Notes: a model not told the origin generated them from the sequence alone. A stretch of 9,133 nucleotides of DNA from Bacteroidota bacterium (GCA_018969455.1 JAGWYI010000131.1:1-9133), one strand, 5' to 3'; positions 1-7,624 are shown, numbered from the stretch's first letter. Numbers and translations are program-made.

Positions 1-110
1 CCAGACAGGGTTTGTGCCCCTGCGCTGTTCGCTGTAAGCAGCAACCCGCATACCAGGAAAAACATCGCTGCAAGCGCTTGAAAACTGCGTTTTGCAAACA
101 TTTTTTTCAT
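1..110 (-). CDS. N-terminus of an exported protein (partial, runs off the window)
   Basis: Only the first 36 codons are inside the window. They read as a classical Sec signal peptide: a basic n-region (MKKMFAKR), a hydrophobic core around residues 12-26 (ALAAMFFLVCGLLL) and an A-x-A-like site ending SAGA before QTLS, so cleavage after about residue 32 is likely. The ATG at 110 is preferred over the in-frame ATG nine bases further in because it supplies the two leading lysines. No Shine-Dalgarno-like sequence is seen, as is normal in Bacteroidota. The Cys at residue 21 sits inside the hydrophobic core without a good lipobox (LVC with Val at -1), so a lipoprotein is not favoured. The mature function cannot be judged. 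Given the neighbours a T9SS cargo or surface protein is plausible, but that is inference only. Confidence 0.8.
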   Translation of the reverse strand, partial: MKKMFAKRSFQALAAMFFLVCGLLLTANSAGAQTLS

Positions 111-186
111 GTGAATGAATTGAAATTGTGAAAAGTTACAATGAGTGATTCTTCTTTGCAATGAAACATCAACGATTGATACATAC

Positions 187-233
187 AAAAAAAGCACCAA
201 CCCAGGTTGTGATTGACCTGCAGTAAGTGCTTT
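187..233 (-). terminator. Terminator-like hairpin with a T-run, in the leader of the gene at 110
   Basis: Read on the minus strand, AAAGCAC (233-227) pairs with GTGCTTT (197-191), and the T-run continues to 187, giving seven T in a row. A second, inner stem pairs CAGGT (220-216) with ACCTG (207-203) around an eight-base loop. The shape is an intrinsic terminator. It lies about 80 bases upstream of the next start codon and far from the previous stop, so it could end a short RNA or act as a leader attenuator. The internal loop between the two stems lowers confidence. Confidence 0.5.
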
Positions 234-421
234 CTTCGGTACTAAAGGCGTACAATTAGATCCCATTAACTTTTCATGATGATTAAAAGGATATCAAGTG
301 TTCCAGTTCGGAATGTCAATCGGTTCTTGCAATCAAACTAAAATCAAACCAGCAACAACGAATCTTTTGCCACAATTCAAAATGAAAAGCCAATCGGTGA
401 GAACAAGCGCTAGAAGGCTAT

Positions 422-435
422 AAAATGCGCATTTT
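422..435. promoter_or_regulatory. Perfect 14-base palindrome, possible operator
   Basis: AAAATGCGCATTTT is a perfect inverted repeat without a spacer. It lies about 80 bases downstream of the promoter candidate at 515-543 on the minus strand. Spacer-free AT-flanked palindromes can be dimeric regulator sites, but no regulator gene is in view, and one copy is weak evidence. In RNA it could only form a hairpin with a tight loop. Confidence 0.25.
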
Positions 436-514
436 GATTCGGATGGAAACCTTAAAATACGCTGAACTCATGAGATTAGCAATCCTAGATTATTTCATAA
501 AATGATTGCGGGAG

Positions 515-543
515 CAAAAATAACACTTTTTTTGAAATTTCAA
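515..543 (-). promoter_or_regulatory. Bacteroidota-type promoter candidate
   Basis: On the minus strand TATTTTTG (522-515) matches the Bacteroidota -7 consensus TAnnTTTG exactly. A TTG (543-541) lies 18 bases upstream, close to the expected -33 spacing. Transcription would start near 505-510 and leave a leader of roughly 400 bases before the start codon at 110. It lies directly downstream of the terminator at 565-599, where a new transcription unit would be expected to begin. The AT-rich setting makes chance matches possible. Confidence 0.45.
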
Positions 544-564
544 TGGAATTCATTCTTTTTTTGT

Positions 565-599
565 AAAAAAGCCCCCCTGCAAACTTTTTGCAGAGAGGC
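565..599 (-). terminator. Intrinsic terminator of the adhesin-PorP/SprF operon
   Basis: On the minus strand a 13-base-pair stem (GCCTCTCTGCAAA with TTTGCAGGGGGGC, two of the pairs G-U) closes a three-base loop and is followed at once by six T (570-565). In the plus orientation the two wobble pairs become C-A mismatches, so the hairpin is built for the minus strand. It lies about 105 bases beyond the stop of the PorP/SprF gene and is the natural end of that operon. Confidence 0.8.
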
Positions 600-640
600 C
601 ATCCCAAAAACCAATTGTTAAAGACATCTATCTTTCATTC

Positions 641-701
641 CGATGGGTGACATCGCACCGGAATTTGTTTGCGTTGCTAACGCGTCTTCCCATAAGACAC
701 G
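641..701 (-). other. Cluster of short stem-loops in the 3' untranslated region
   Basis: Three perfect short inverted repeats sit between the PorP/SprF stop and the terminator: GTCTT/AAGAC (684-688 with 694-698, extendable by two outer pairs across one mismatch), GCGTT/AACGC (671-675 with 679-683, three-base loop) and CGATG/CATCG (641-645 with 651-655). The first two partly share bases, so they may be alternatives. None is followed by a T-run, so these are not terminators. They could slow 3' exonucleases, which is inference. Confidence 0.35.
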
Positions 702-704
702 TAT

Positions 705-1649
705 TTATTTTATAGGCTCCGTAGCTGCCGGTGTAGCCAACTTGGGTTTACGGGCAAAAGAGTAGGAGATGCTCAATTCATGGGAACCTCCACTGTACTG
801 CTGGAATTTTGAAAATGACAGATCATAGGTATAAAACAATTGAAACTGCTTGAATTTGGTTCCAATCATGAAAGCGGCAGCACCTTTGTCACTGGGGCGA
901 AAAGTGATACCCGCGATCAATTTCTCATCCAAAAAACGGCCTTGCACGTTCATATCAATCTGATATGGCGTATCCCGAATTTGCCGAATGGTGATAGAAG
1001 GTATGATTTTAAAGTTTTGCGATGCAATATCGGCAATATAACCCAATTGGAATATATAGTGTTCAAAAAGACTGGAAGAAGATGTACTGCCATCTACCGG
1101 AACATCATCCAATCGGGTACGAACTGCGTTGGGCAAAGCAATGCTCATAAAAAATCGGTCATCATACAAAAGGGATCCGCCCATGGTTGCGTCAAATATT
1201 TGCTGCCCGCTAGCCAATCCTTCCAAAACATCGTCATTTTTATCCACAATATCGTTGGTCAACAAATCATTGCTGATTTTCCGACGCAAAAATTCGGTAG
1301 ACAAACCCAGGCCGATTTTTGCTTTTTGTATCCGAAACCGGAAGGCATAACTCAACGAAAGTTTCATGGTATTCATGTCGCCCACCTTTTCAGAGTAAAT
1401 GCCTCCTCCCAGTGCCAATTTATCGGAAATTGGGCCGTTGTAAGCAAGGGTATACGTTTTGGGGCTGCCTGCAAATCCGGACCACGAACTGCGGGTATTT
1501 ACCAGCAATTGGTGTTGGTCATTAAAGCCGGTATAGGCCGGATTGATCAATACCGGCAATACCTGATATTGAGAATAAATGGCTTGTTCCTGGGCGAGCG
1601 CCACCACACTGGATAGTGCAAAAACGACCAAAAGAATTAGATTTTTCAT
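705..1649 (-). CDS. PorP/SprF-family type IX secretion outer-membrane protein
   Basis: A 314-residue protein with a clear signal peptide (MKNLILLVVFALSSVVALA, cleavage before QEQ) and the family's N-terminal motif of the type S-x-Y...NPAY-x-G (here SQYQVLPVLINPAYTG, residues 26-41), followed by alternating polar and hydrophobic stretches ending in aromatic residues, as in an outer-membrane beta-barrel. The length matches the PorP/SprF family (about 300-340 residues). The last ten or so residues are a polar, Pro/Ala-rich tail. Family knowledge: SprF of Flavobacterium johnsoniae is needed for secretion of the adhesin SprB, and paralogues are typically encoded next to cargo with a type B C-terminal domain. 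Here the gene starts 56 bases after such a cargo gene ends, so it is most likely its dedicated partner, co-transcribed with it. No promoter is evident in the gap. Its detailed mechanism and exact cargo are inferred from position. Confidence 0.93.
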   Translation of the reverse strand: MKNLILLVVFALSSVVALAQEQAIYSQYQVLPVLINPAYTGFNDQHQLLVNTRSSWSGFAGSPKTYTLAYNGPISDKLALGGGIYSEKVGDMNTMKLSLSYAFRFRIQKAKIGLGLSTEFLRRKISNDLLTNDIVDKNDDVLEGLASGQQIFDATMGGSLLYDDRFFMSIALPNAVRTRLDDVPVDGSTSSSSLFEHYIFQLGYIADIASQNFKIIPSITIRQIRDTPYQIDMNVQGRFLDEKLIAGITFRPSDKGAAAFMIGTKFKQFQLFYTYDLSFSKFQQYSGGSHELSISYSFARKPKLATPAATEPIK

Positions 1650-1705
1650 CGTATTAAATCAAAAATTGAGGATGAGGATGGAATGTGGGATGATGATGTT
1701 GTTGT

Positions 1706-4700
1706 TTAACGAAGCAAATTGATGTAGCCCTTTCGCTGTTCCTGTATTCCATCGTCATTGGTAAAAGTGAGGATGTAAAAATAGGCGCCTTCAGCGAGTG
1801 GTTGATTCGATTTGGTGGTTCCTTTCCAGTTGTTGCTGTTGTTGTTGTAGTTGGTTGTTTCAAAAACAAGCTGTCCCCAACGATTGTATATTTCCACCGT
1901 GTTTTTAACCTTTTCGATGCAGGTTATAAACAGATAGTCATTATTTCCATCCTGCTGACCCGGCGTGAGTACCGGACGCACGCGCAGGCATCCGTCTTCA
2001 GGATACGGAATGGTGTCATTCCCTGTTGCAATACAGCCATTAGCATCGGTTATCACAAAGGAGATGGATTCACCTGCACACAAATTAGTCGCGCGGTTGC
2101 CGGTTCCGGTATGTCCGAAATTGCCCGACCAGGTTACCGAAACAGGCAGCACCGCGCCATTGGGCTTCACCACGATTTCACCATCGCATGAATTGAAGGA
2201 GTGCGGCGGGTTGACAGTGTATTCGAGCTCGATGGGAGCAGGTTCAGGCACCACGACTGCATAAGTGGTAGTGATATTGCTTGCATCAGTTATGGTTACA
2301 GTGTAGGTCGCGCCACACAAGTTTACTCCCTGTGAGAAGGCGTTGGTGTTGGCCAATTGATCAATTTGATTGGTAGACCACTTAACAACGTAGGGCCCAA
2401 CGCCACCAATGGCTTTTACACGCACAATGGCATCGCATTCGCCATTGCAACTGGGTTGGTTGAGTACCAGCGCATTGACTGTAAGTGGGGCAGGAGCGGT
2501 GAGTTCATCGGCCCAAACGGAAGTACAACCCAAGGCATCTGTGATTGTAACGGCGTATGGCCCACCACAAAGTGTTGTGTTGTTGACATTTGTCACCCCA
2601 TTGCTCCAAAGAATGCTAGGGTTCCCAAACTGGCCCGAGAAAACAACATTGGCAGCACCATCACACGAACTTGCTCCGCATACCTGATAACCGTTACACA
2701 AAGAGGTTTCGTTTACATTCATAATGGCCAGGTTCGATTGCGAGGTAAGGGTAGTTGTTTGCACCTGAGTTTGGGCAATGGCATCGGTGATGGTTACAGT
2801 GTAAATACCGGGAGCCAAACCGGTAATTTCCTTGGTTGTAGCCATGAAGCCGTTGGGACCAACCCATTTATAGGAATAAGGCAAAGCGCCTCCCTCTGCA
2901 CATGCTGACAGTTTTCCATTGAGTGCACTCGCGCAAGTCAGATTGGTTTGACTACAAATGCTGGTAACCAATGGTGGGTAAATGCGGGAGAGTTGAAAAA
3001 CCTGTGTGGTTGTACAACCTGAACTCAAATTCGTGATGGTAACCACATAGGTACCTGAATCGAGCGAACTAATGATGTTGGTTTTGGCGCCGGTGTTCCA
3101 AACAAAACCATAACCGTTTGACGGAGAGATGGTAATGGAACCATTTTTTGAGCTTCCGTTTGGTGGTGTGGCTGTTGAACTTACAAAAACCTGGGCTAGT
3201 TGGGCGATGGTTTTGTTGGAAATAACGACCGAAAGTCCGTTGGCCGCGGTTACCGTCAAATTATACAGCCCGGCACCAAGTCCGCATATTGCTGGGGTAT
3301 AATCATTTATACCCGACTGTGTGCCACCGTTCCAACTAATGGTAAACGGACTCTGCGTGCCGTTGGGAATGTTTAAATAAATGCAACCATCGTTGCTACA
3401 AGAATTTTTAATGCTGTCTACCGTAGTAAGCAACATCAAATTTTCCTGTTCCACAACATAAGTGCCAGTCATGGCGCAGTTGTTATCGTCGCGAACAATT
3501 ACGGTATAGGTACCATTTACCAAACCCGTGATGTCTTGTGTAGTTGCCGTAAAGCCATTGGGGCCTGTCCAAACATATTTATAAACCGCGCCATTGGCGA
3601 GCGTACCGCCTGCAACATTCAAATCGATTGCACCATTGGCAGCCACGCCGTTTTGTTTGGTAATGCTTACGGGAGTAAGAACTATAGGCTGCGGCTCCGT
3701 AACCACAATTGCAGAGAATACCTTTGTACATCCCGCTGCATCTTTTACGGTAGGCGTATAAGAGCCGCCAGACAAACCACAAATGGTAGATCCTTTCAAA
3801 CTGGTGTTGGTCCAATCAACGGTATAGGGTGCATTGCTACCTCCGGAAGGCTGGATGGTGATACAGCCATTGCCTGTGCCTGCGCACAAAAGGTTTGTCA
3901 CGATTGGAGTGCCAATGGTAATATCAGGCGCCCCACCTACGGTCAATTGACCGGTTACTGCGCAACCTTTGGGATCGGTAACGGTATAAGTATACGTACC
4001 TGCTGGAACACCGGTTACCGGATTGATGGGAGGAACGGGTACCGGGCCACCTGTCCAGGAAACTGTAGTTGCGCCAGGCCAGCCGCCAGAAACACTTAAA
4101 GACATGGTACCATCGGGTACGCCAGAACAAGATGCCGGTGTCGTAGAGCCGTTTACGGCAAGTGCACTCGCCGGGCCTGAAATGGTAACTGGGTTAGCCA
4201 GTGTTTTTGTACATTGATTGCCGTCGGTCACGGTCACGCTATAGGTACCCGCTGCGAGATTGGCCGGATTTTGATCGTTTGAAACCGTTATGTTGTTGGC
4301 GGTGTTCTTCCAAACGAAGGTATAAGCAGGGTTACTTCCGGGAGTTCCACCTGAAACGCTTAGTGCAATTGCGCCGCTGGCTGTGTTAAAGCATTTCACA
4401 TCGGTTACGGTACCCAAAGTTGGGGAGATGGCAGCGGGTTCGGTTACTTTAAGCGGAGCAGGTGCAATGTAGGTACAGTTTCGGGCGTCGGTAACAGTGT
4501 AAACATAATCTCCTGCCGACAGGCCCGTGATATTGGCCCCGGTGCCTGTATAAGAACCTGGTCCCGACCAGGCGATGGAATAACCCTGGGTGCCGCCGCT
4601 GGGAACGATGGAGATTGCGCCATCTTTCCCACCTGCGCACTTGATATTTGTTACAGGGTTGGGCGTACTTGGAACCGAAATGGGCGAAGGCGCCGAAACA

Positions 4701-6640
4701 TTATAAGGAGATGAAACCAGTGTGCAGGTTTTACTATCGGTTACGGTAACAACATAATTACCAGAATTCAAACTGCTGATGTCTTTAGTTGTAGCCATAA
4801 ATCCATTGGGGCCATTCCATTTGTAGGTAAACGGCGCTGTTCCGCCCACAGGATTGATGGTAACAGATCCGTTGTTGCCGCCAAAACAAGCAACTCCTTG
4901 CACTGTTGTAGTTTGTGCGGGGATCGAAATTGCCGGAGGAACGCTCATGGTCGCGGTCGCAGTTGCGGTTCCACTGCCTGCGAAAGTAACAGTTACGGTA
5001 TAGGTACCGCTTGCTGTAGGGTTGGTTGGGTTTTGAACATTGGAGCTGTAGTTATTGGGGCCAGCCCAGGCATAAGCGGTAGCAGTACCACCGCTAGGCG
5101 TAACCGATAAAGAGCCCGGGCCTCCATTACATTGCGGGCTTGTTGCAGTTGCTACGGCCGATATGGTTGCAGCAGGAATAAGCACTTTGCCATTATTTAA
5201 TACGAAGGGCACTCCGCCAATATTTTTACGGGTTACACCTTGAGGCGAACAGGAAGAGCTGCTAAAACTGATTGGTGTTTCAGAGCCTTGCGGTAAAGTT
5301 GCGTTGAAACAGACAGAAAAAATGGTTGTATTATTCGGAAGGGAAACACCGTTGGCAGCCGTTGTATTGCGCCAGTTGAATTTGATTAAACCATTGGAGG
5401 TTGTAAAATTAGAGTTGGCGCCGGAGGTAGCCAACGTAAGTGGGTTGGAACCCAATTGAATATTTTGATAAGTAAGTTTGGTGGGGTCGTAGGTCATTGA
5501 AAATTCAGAACCTGTCATCCAGAAAAAGTTGGTCACTTTTACATCGATGCATGTCTGCATATTGGTATTCGGAAGGGTATCCATGTCGGCAGTAAAAACA
5601 GGGCCACAACCTATGTTGGCGGGATCCATCATATATACCGTATCCTGAACCCCGGAATAATTGGGGCCTGCTGTATTGTTGAATACATTCATACTTGAGG
5701 CATTATAAGCCTCACAAATGGATCCGCCTCCTTGCGATAGGCCATTGGCATCGAAATAAATTCTAGTTTTGGCGCCGGGCGCACCAATACCACGGAAACA
5801 GATATCTACCATTTTTGCCCCATCGGCAAGATTCACACCGGCAGCTGCAGGGTCGTCCCAGCCAACAACAAGGGTGTTGGGGGCTGGATTGGTAATTTTA
5901 TTGGCTAAATCAACCAATAAAGGGTTGTGCATGCGCGTACAATCGTATTGCAATACTGCTGGGTCCCAGTGTACGGCAAATGTTAGGGCGACAATTAAAT
6001 CAAAATCATTAACGGTGATTGGGACACAGCCATACTGCCCCTGCGGAATGTATATATTATTGGCAATCACCCTGAACCCAGTATAGGTGGTAGCAGCCGG
6101 TGGATTACCGCTTCCAGTACATGAGGATCCGCCACCGCCGCCACCGCTGCCAATCACGGTTGAGCCACCATTGGCATAGGTAACCGTAACATTGTTGCCG
6201 GCACTGTTTATCACTTCGATGCCTGGCGCAACGGTGCTAACATTTACAATGTTGGTACCAGAACCAATAACAGTGAAACGCAGCGTAAGAATGGCCGTTC
6301 CATTGGGCAAGGTAACTCCGGTTGGGTATTGGCTTTGGTTGGGAAACCAGGTAACCACAATTTTACCCAAATTGGGGTGTGAGTTCAATGTCGTATCAAT
6401 ATAGCCCGGAAGTGCCGGATAATCGATCGAATCGAAACGCAGGATGTTGGAATTGTAAGTAATGGGCAACTGAAGCGAATTGATGTTGGTGAATCCAGTC
6501 ACTTTCAGTTGCAAGGTCACATTGTTTCCAACAGGAACGCTGGGCAAACTTGCCGGCGAAAATGTAGTAGTGAGCTGTCCAAAAACGGTGGAAGCGAACA
6601 ACAACAGACCCAAAACGAGTACGTTTGTTATCGGTTTCAT
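1706..6640 (-). CDS. Giant T9SS surface adhesin: cohesin-like modules, SprB repeats, type B sorting domain
   Basis: A 1644-residue exported protein. A signal peptide (MKPITNVLVLGLLLFASTVFG, cleavage before Q) leads into three cohesin-like jelly-roll modules at about residues 22-163, 186-323 and 347-489; a Gly-rich linker (GSGGGGGGSS, about 164-173) separates the first two. Then come about 13 units of 70-90 residues with the SprB-repeat pattern: Cys-x-G near the start, GGT-x-PY-x-Y-x-W in the middle, then GxYxVTVTD and a late Cys (about 490-1544). The last 100 residues are a gliding-motility-associated (CHU_C, type B) domain with the motif DGNNDYLFI, then EIYNRWGQLVFE and GAYFYILTF. I chose the ATG at 6640; a GTG three codons upstream is also in frame but adds nothing to the signal peptide. 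Family knowledge: such proteins cross the outer membrane by the T9SS and act in adhesion or gliding. The gene lies 33 bases after the cohesin-protein gene and 56 before the PorP/SprF gene, as in an operon. No catalytic domain is seen. Confidence 0.93.
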   Translation of the reverse strand: MKPITNVLVLGLLLFASTVFGQLTTTFSPASLPSVPVGNNVTLQLKVTGFTNINSLQLPITYNSNILRFDSIDYPALPGYIDTTLNSHPNLGKIVVTWFPNQSQYPTGVTLPNGTAILTLRFTVIGSGTNIVNVSTVAPGIEVINSAGNNVTVTYANGGSTVIGSGGGGGGSSCTGSGNPPAATTYTGFRVIANNIYIPQGQYGCVPITVNDFDLIVALTFAVHWDPAVLQYDCTRMHNPLLVDLANKITNPAPNTLVVGWDDPAAAGVNLADGAKMVDICFRGIGAPGAKTRIYFDANGLSQGGGSICEAYNASSMNVFNNTAGPNYSGVQDTVYMMDPANIGCGPVFTADMDTLPNTNMQTCIDVKVTNFFWMTGSEFSMTYDPTKLTYQNIQLGSNPLTLATSGANSNFTTSNGLIKFNWRNTTAANGVSLPNNTTIFSVCFNATLPQGSETPISFSSSSCSPQGVTRKNIGGVPFVLNNGKVLIPAATISAVATATSPQCNGGPGSLSVTPSGGTATAYAWAGPNNYSSNVQNPTNPTASGTYTVTVTFAGSGTATATATMSVPPAISIPAQTTTVQGVACFGGNNGSVTINPVGGTAPFTYKWNGPNGFMATTKDISSLNSGNYVVTVTDSKTCTLVSSPYNVSAPSPISVPSTPNPVTNIKCAGGKDGAISIVPSGGTQGYSIAWSGPGSYTGTGANITGLSAGDYVYTVTDARNCTYIAPAPLKVTEPAAISPTLGTVTDVKCFNTASGAIALSVSGGTPGSNPAYTFVWKNTANNITVSNDQNPANLAAGTYSVTVTDGNQCTKTLANPVTISGPASALAVNGSTTPASCSGVPDGTMSLSVSGGWPGATTVSWTGGPVPVPPINPVTGVPAGTYTYTVTDPKGCAVTGQLTVGGAPDITIGTPIVTNLLCAGTGNGCITIQPSGGSNAPYTVDWTNTSLKGSTICGLSGGSYTPTVKDAAGCTKVFSAIVVTEPQPIVLTPVSITKQNGVAANGAIDLNVAGGTLANGAVYKYVWTGPNGFTATTQDITGLVNGTYTVIVRDDNNCAMTGTYVVEQENLMLLTTVDSIKNSCSNDGCIYLNIPNGTQSPFTISWNGGTQSGINDYTPAICGLGAGLYNLTVTAANGLSVVISNKTIAQLAQVFVSSTATPPNGSSKNGSITISPSNGYGFVWNTGAKTNIISSLDSGTYVVTITNLSSGCTTTQVFQLSRIYPPLVTSICSQTNLTCASALNGKLSACAEGGALPYSYKWVGPNGFMATTKEITGLAPGIYTVTITDAIAQTQVQTTTLTSQSNLAIMNVNETSLCNGYQVCGASSCDGAANVVFSGQFGNPSILWSNGVTNVNNTTLCGGPYAVTITDALGCTSVWADELTAPAPLTVNALVLNQPSCNGECDAIVRVKAIGGVGPYVVKWSTNQIDQLANTNAFSQGVNLCGATYTVTITDASNITTTYAVVVPEPAPIELEYTVNPPHSFNSCDGEIVVKPNGAVLPVSVTWSGNFGHTGTGNRATNLCAGESISFVITDANGCIATGNDTIPYPEDGCLRVRPVLTPGQQDGNNDYLFITCIEKVKNTVEIYNRWGQLVFETTNYNNNSNNWKGTTKSNQPLAEGAYFYILTFTNDDGIQEQRKGYINLLR
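2009..5173 (-). repeat. Array of about 13 SprB-type protein repeats
   Basis: Within the adhesin gene, coding units of about 210-270 bases recur. Conserved elements are an early Cys-x-G, a central GGT...W, a loop ending in Gly-x-Tyr followed by (V/I)T(V/I)TD, and a late Cys. The peptide GPNGFxATT occurs in units 2, 7 and 10 (around 4813, 3565 and 2860), but the codons differ at several silent positions, so the conservation is at protein level and not from very recent DNA duplication. Unit 5 carries a Pro-rich insertion (PVPVPPINPVTG), unit 9 is the shortest, and units 6, 8, 11, 12 and 13 carry an additional Cys in the loop before the last strand. Unit limits are approximate. Confidence 0.8.
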
Positions 6641-6673
6641 CTTTAACACGGTGGGATGATGGTGAATAAATAT

Positions 6674-7483
6674 TTACAATTTCAAAAATGGAATATTTCC
6701 AGCAGAACGACTGCTTTCGATATGGAGGAAATACATTCCATGATTTATTGAGGAATTGGCCGGAATATCAAGTATTTGAAGTCCTGATTCTAAATGGTCA
6801 AACAATTGGGTATAGCAGACCTGTCCCAAAAAATTCAGAATCCGAATTTGTACTGGGCCCGCTTCTGGTAATTCATATTGAATTCGAACCAAGTCTTGTA
6901 CCGGGTTGGGTGTTATTTTCAAATTCAAAGGGACAGGTAAAGGTTCTTCCCCAGATACCGTGTATCCTACCGCTACAAAACCTTGTGTAATTCCTGCCTG
7001 ACTGATGTTAATTGGAATTAATCCACCAAACTGGTTGGTTTTGGTAATTTCAAAAAGTGTTGGAAAGGATTCTGTGATCTGGATAGGCGACCCAGAAAGG
7101 AGAGGGCCGGTAACCGTGAACTTGATTTTAAAAATGATGCTGCTATCGGGCTTGCTTGTTCCTATTGTGTTGTTGGGCGATTCCCAAGCGAAGCGAATCA
7201 GGCCGCTATCAAGCGCATTTTCTATGTTAAAATCCTGCGCATTTAACTCTGGCAAGTTATAGGAACTGAGGCTGAAAAATGTTAAGACAGAAGGATTCCA
7301 ACGAATGACAAATTGTGCGGAGAGCACGCTGTCGAAATTAATCACCTTTACCGGCACGGTAATCAAATTACCCGTGGTTTCTTGATTTAAAACCGGAAGT
7401 AAAACTTGAATAGGTTGTGCATGCAGGTAGCAGGTACATGTCAGTAAAAAACTGAACACTGCCATTCGTAAATGTGCATTCAT
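6674..7483 (-). CDS. Secreted cohesin-domain protein with a type A T9SS sorting domain
   Basis: A 269-residue protein: signal peptide (about residues 1-22, core MAVFSFLLTCTCYLHA, cleavage before QPIQV), one cohesin-like domain (about 25-176; TVPVKVINFDSVLSAQFVI, WNPSVL, then GLIRFAW and IIFKIKFTV are in the family's order) and a C-terminal sorting domain (about 187-269; LKITPNPV, then VQIRILNFLGQV and GMYFLHI). The frame stays open to 7648, but the ATG at 7483 is chosen because the signal peptide begins there and because a promoter lies inside the apparent 55-residue extension. A TCTC stretch in the signal peptide is not a proper lipobox. The gene is first in a probable operon, 33 bases ahead of the giant adhesin. 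No enzyme domain is seen, so a structural or binding role is likely. Sampled stretches are more AT-rich than the adhesin gene (38% against 62% G+C in two 60-base samples I counted). Confidence 0.85.
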   Translation of the reverse strand: MNAHLRMAVFSFLLTCTCYLHAQPIQVLLPVLNQETTGNLITVPVKVINFDSVLSAQFVIRWNPSVLTFFSLSSYNLPELNAQDFNIENALDSGLIRFAWESPNNTIGTSKPDSSIIFKIKFTVTGPLLSGSPIQITESFPTLFEITKTNQFGGLIPINISQAGITQGFVAVGYTVSGEEPLPVPLNLKITPNPVQDLVRIQYELPEAGPVQIRILNFLGQVCYTQLFDHLESGLQILDIPANSSINHGMYFLHIESSRSAGNIPFLKL

Positions 7484-7596
7484 GGGTGTAACAATTGGAT
7501 TTGGATTATGATAATGTCTTTTCAAAAGATCGCACGGAAAAATGCGAAAAGGAAACCGTTTTTCAACGAATGGATTAAAATGGATGGAGGTGCGCG

Positions 7597-7624
7597 CAAA
7601 GATACAATTCTCATGCGACCACAA
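7597..7624 (-). promoter_or_regulatory. Bacteroidota-type promoter of the three-gene operon
   Basis: On the minus strand TATCTTTG (7604-7597) matches the -7 consensus TAnnTTTG exactly, and TTG (7624-7622) lies 17 bases upstream; an alternative TTTG (7630-7627) lies 22 bases upstream. Initiation near 7590 gives a leader of about 105 bases before the ATG at 7483. The site lies just downstream of the previous gene's terminator (7696-7732), which is where a new transcription unit should start. It also argues against translation starting at 7648. Confidence 0.65.

Larger units (their letters stand above)
111..704. other. 594-base intergenic region, no convincing gene
   Basis: This is the only long gene-free stretch. 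On the minus strand, in order of transcription, it holds three short stem-loops just past the PorP/SprF stop (641-701), an intrinsic terminator (565-599), a Bacteroidota-type promoter candidate (515-543), a perfect 14-base palindrome (422-435) and a terminator-like hairpin (187-233) upstream of the exported-protein gene starting at 110. Between 234 and 514 there is no open reading frame with a credible start and length on either strand and no tRNA or rRNA signature that I recognise. The sequence is AT-rich. Confidence 0.6.

Noticed and set aside
111..704. Known riboswitch, tRNA or other named RNA in the intergenic region
   Set aside because: No core motif of a known class was recognised on either strand; only generic hairpins were seen.
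840..1616. A 258-codon open frame on the plus strand
   Set aside because: It is the antisense shadow of the PorP/SprF gene, whose family match and signal peptide are clear; the product has no recognisable features.
2357..2908. Plus-strand open frames of up to about 190 codons inside the adhesin gene
   Set aside because: They mirror the repeat-rich Gly/Thr/Val coding sequence on the other strand and contain no family motif or signal.
2009..5173. Regularly spaced repeats that might suggest a CRISPR array or recent tandem DNA duplication
   Set aside because: The units are 210-270 bases, coding and in frame, and similar at protein level only. The three GPNGFxATT copies differ at silent positions.
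6641..6649. GTG start three codons upstream of the chosen adhesin start
   Set aside because: The ATG at 6640 gives a complete signal peptide with a Lys next to the start; the upstream GTG adds only Met-Leu-Lys and is less likely.
7468..7483. Lipoprotein signal in the small cohesin protein
   Set aside because: The Cys residues in LLTCTC are preceded by Thr, not Gly/Ala/Ser, and a type A sorting domain at the C-terminus fits Sec signal peptidase I cleavage and T9SS export.
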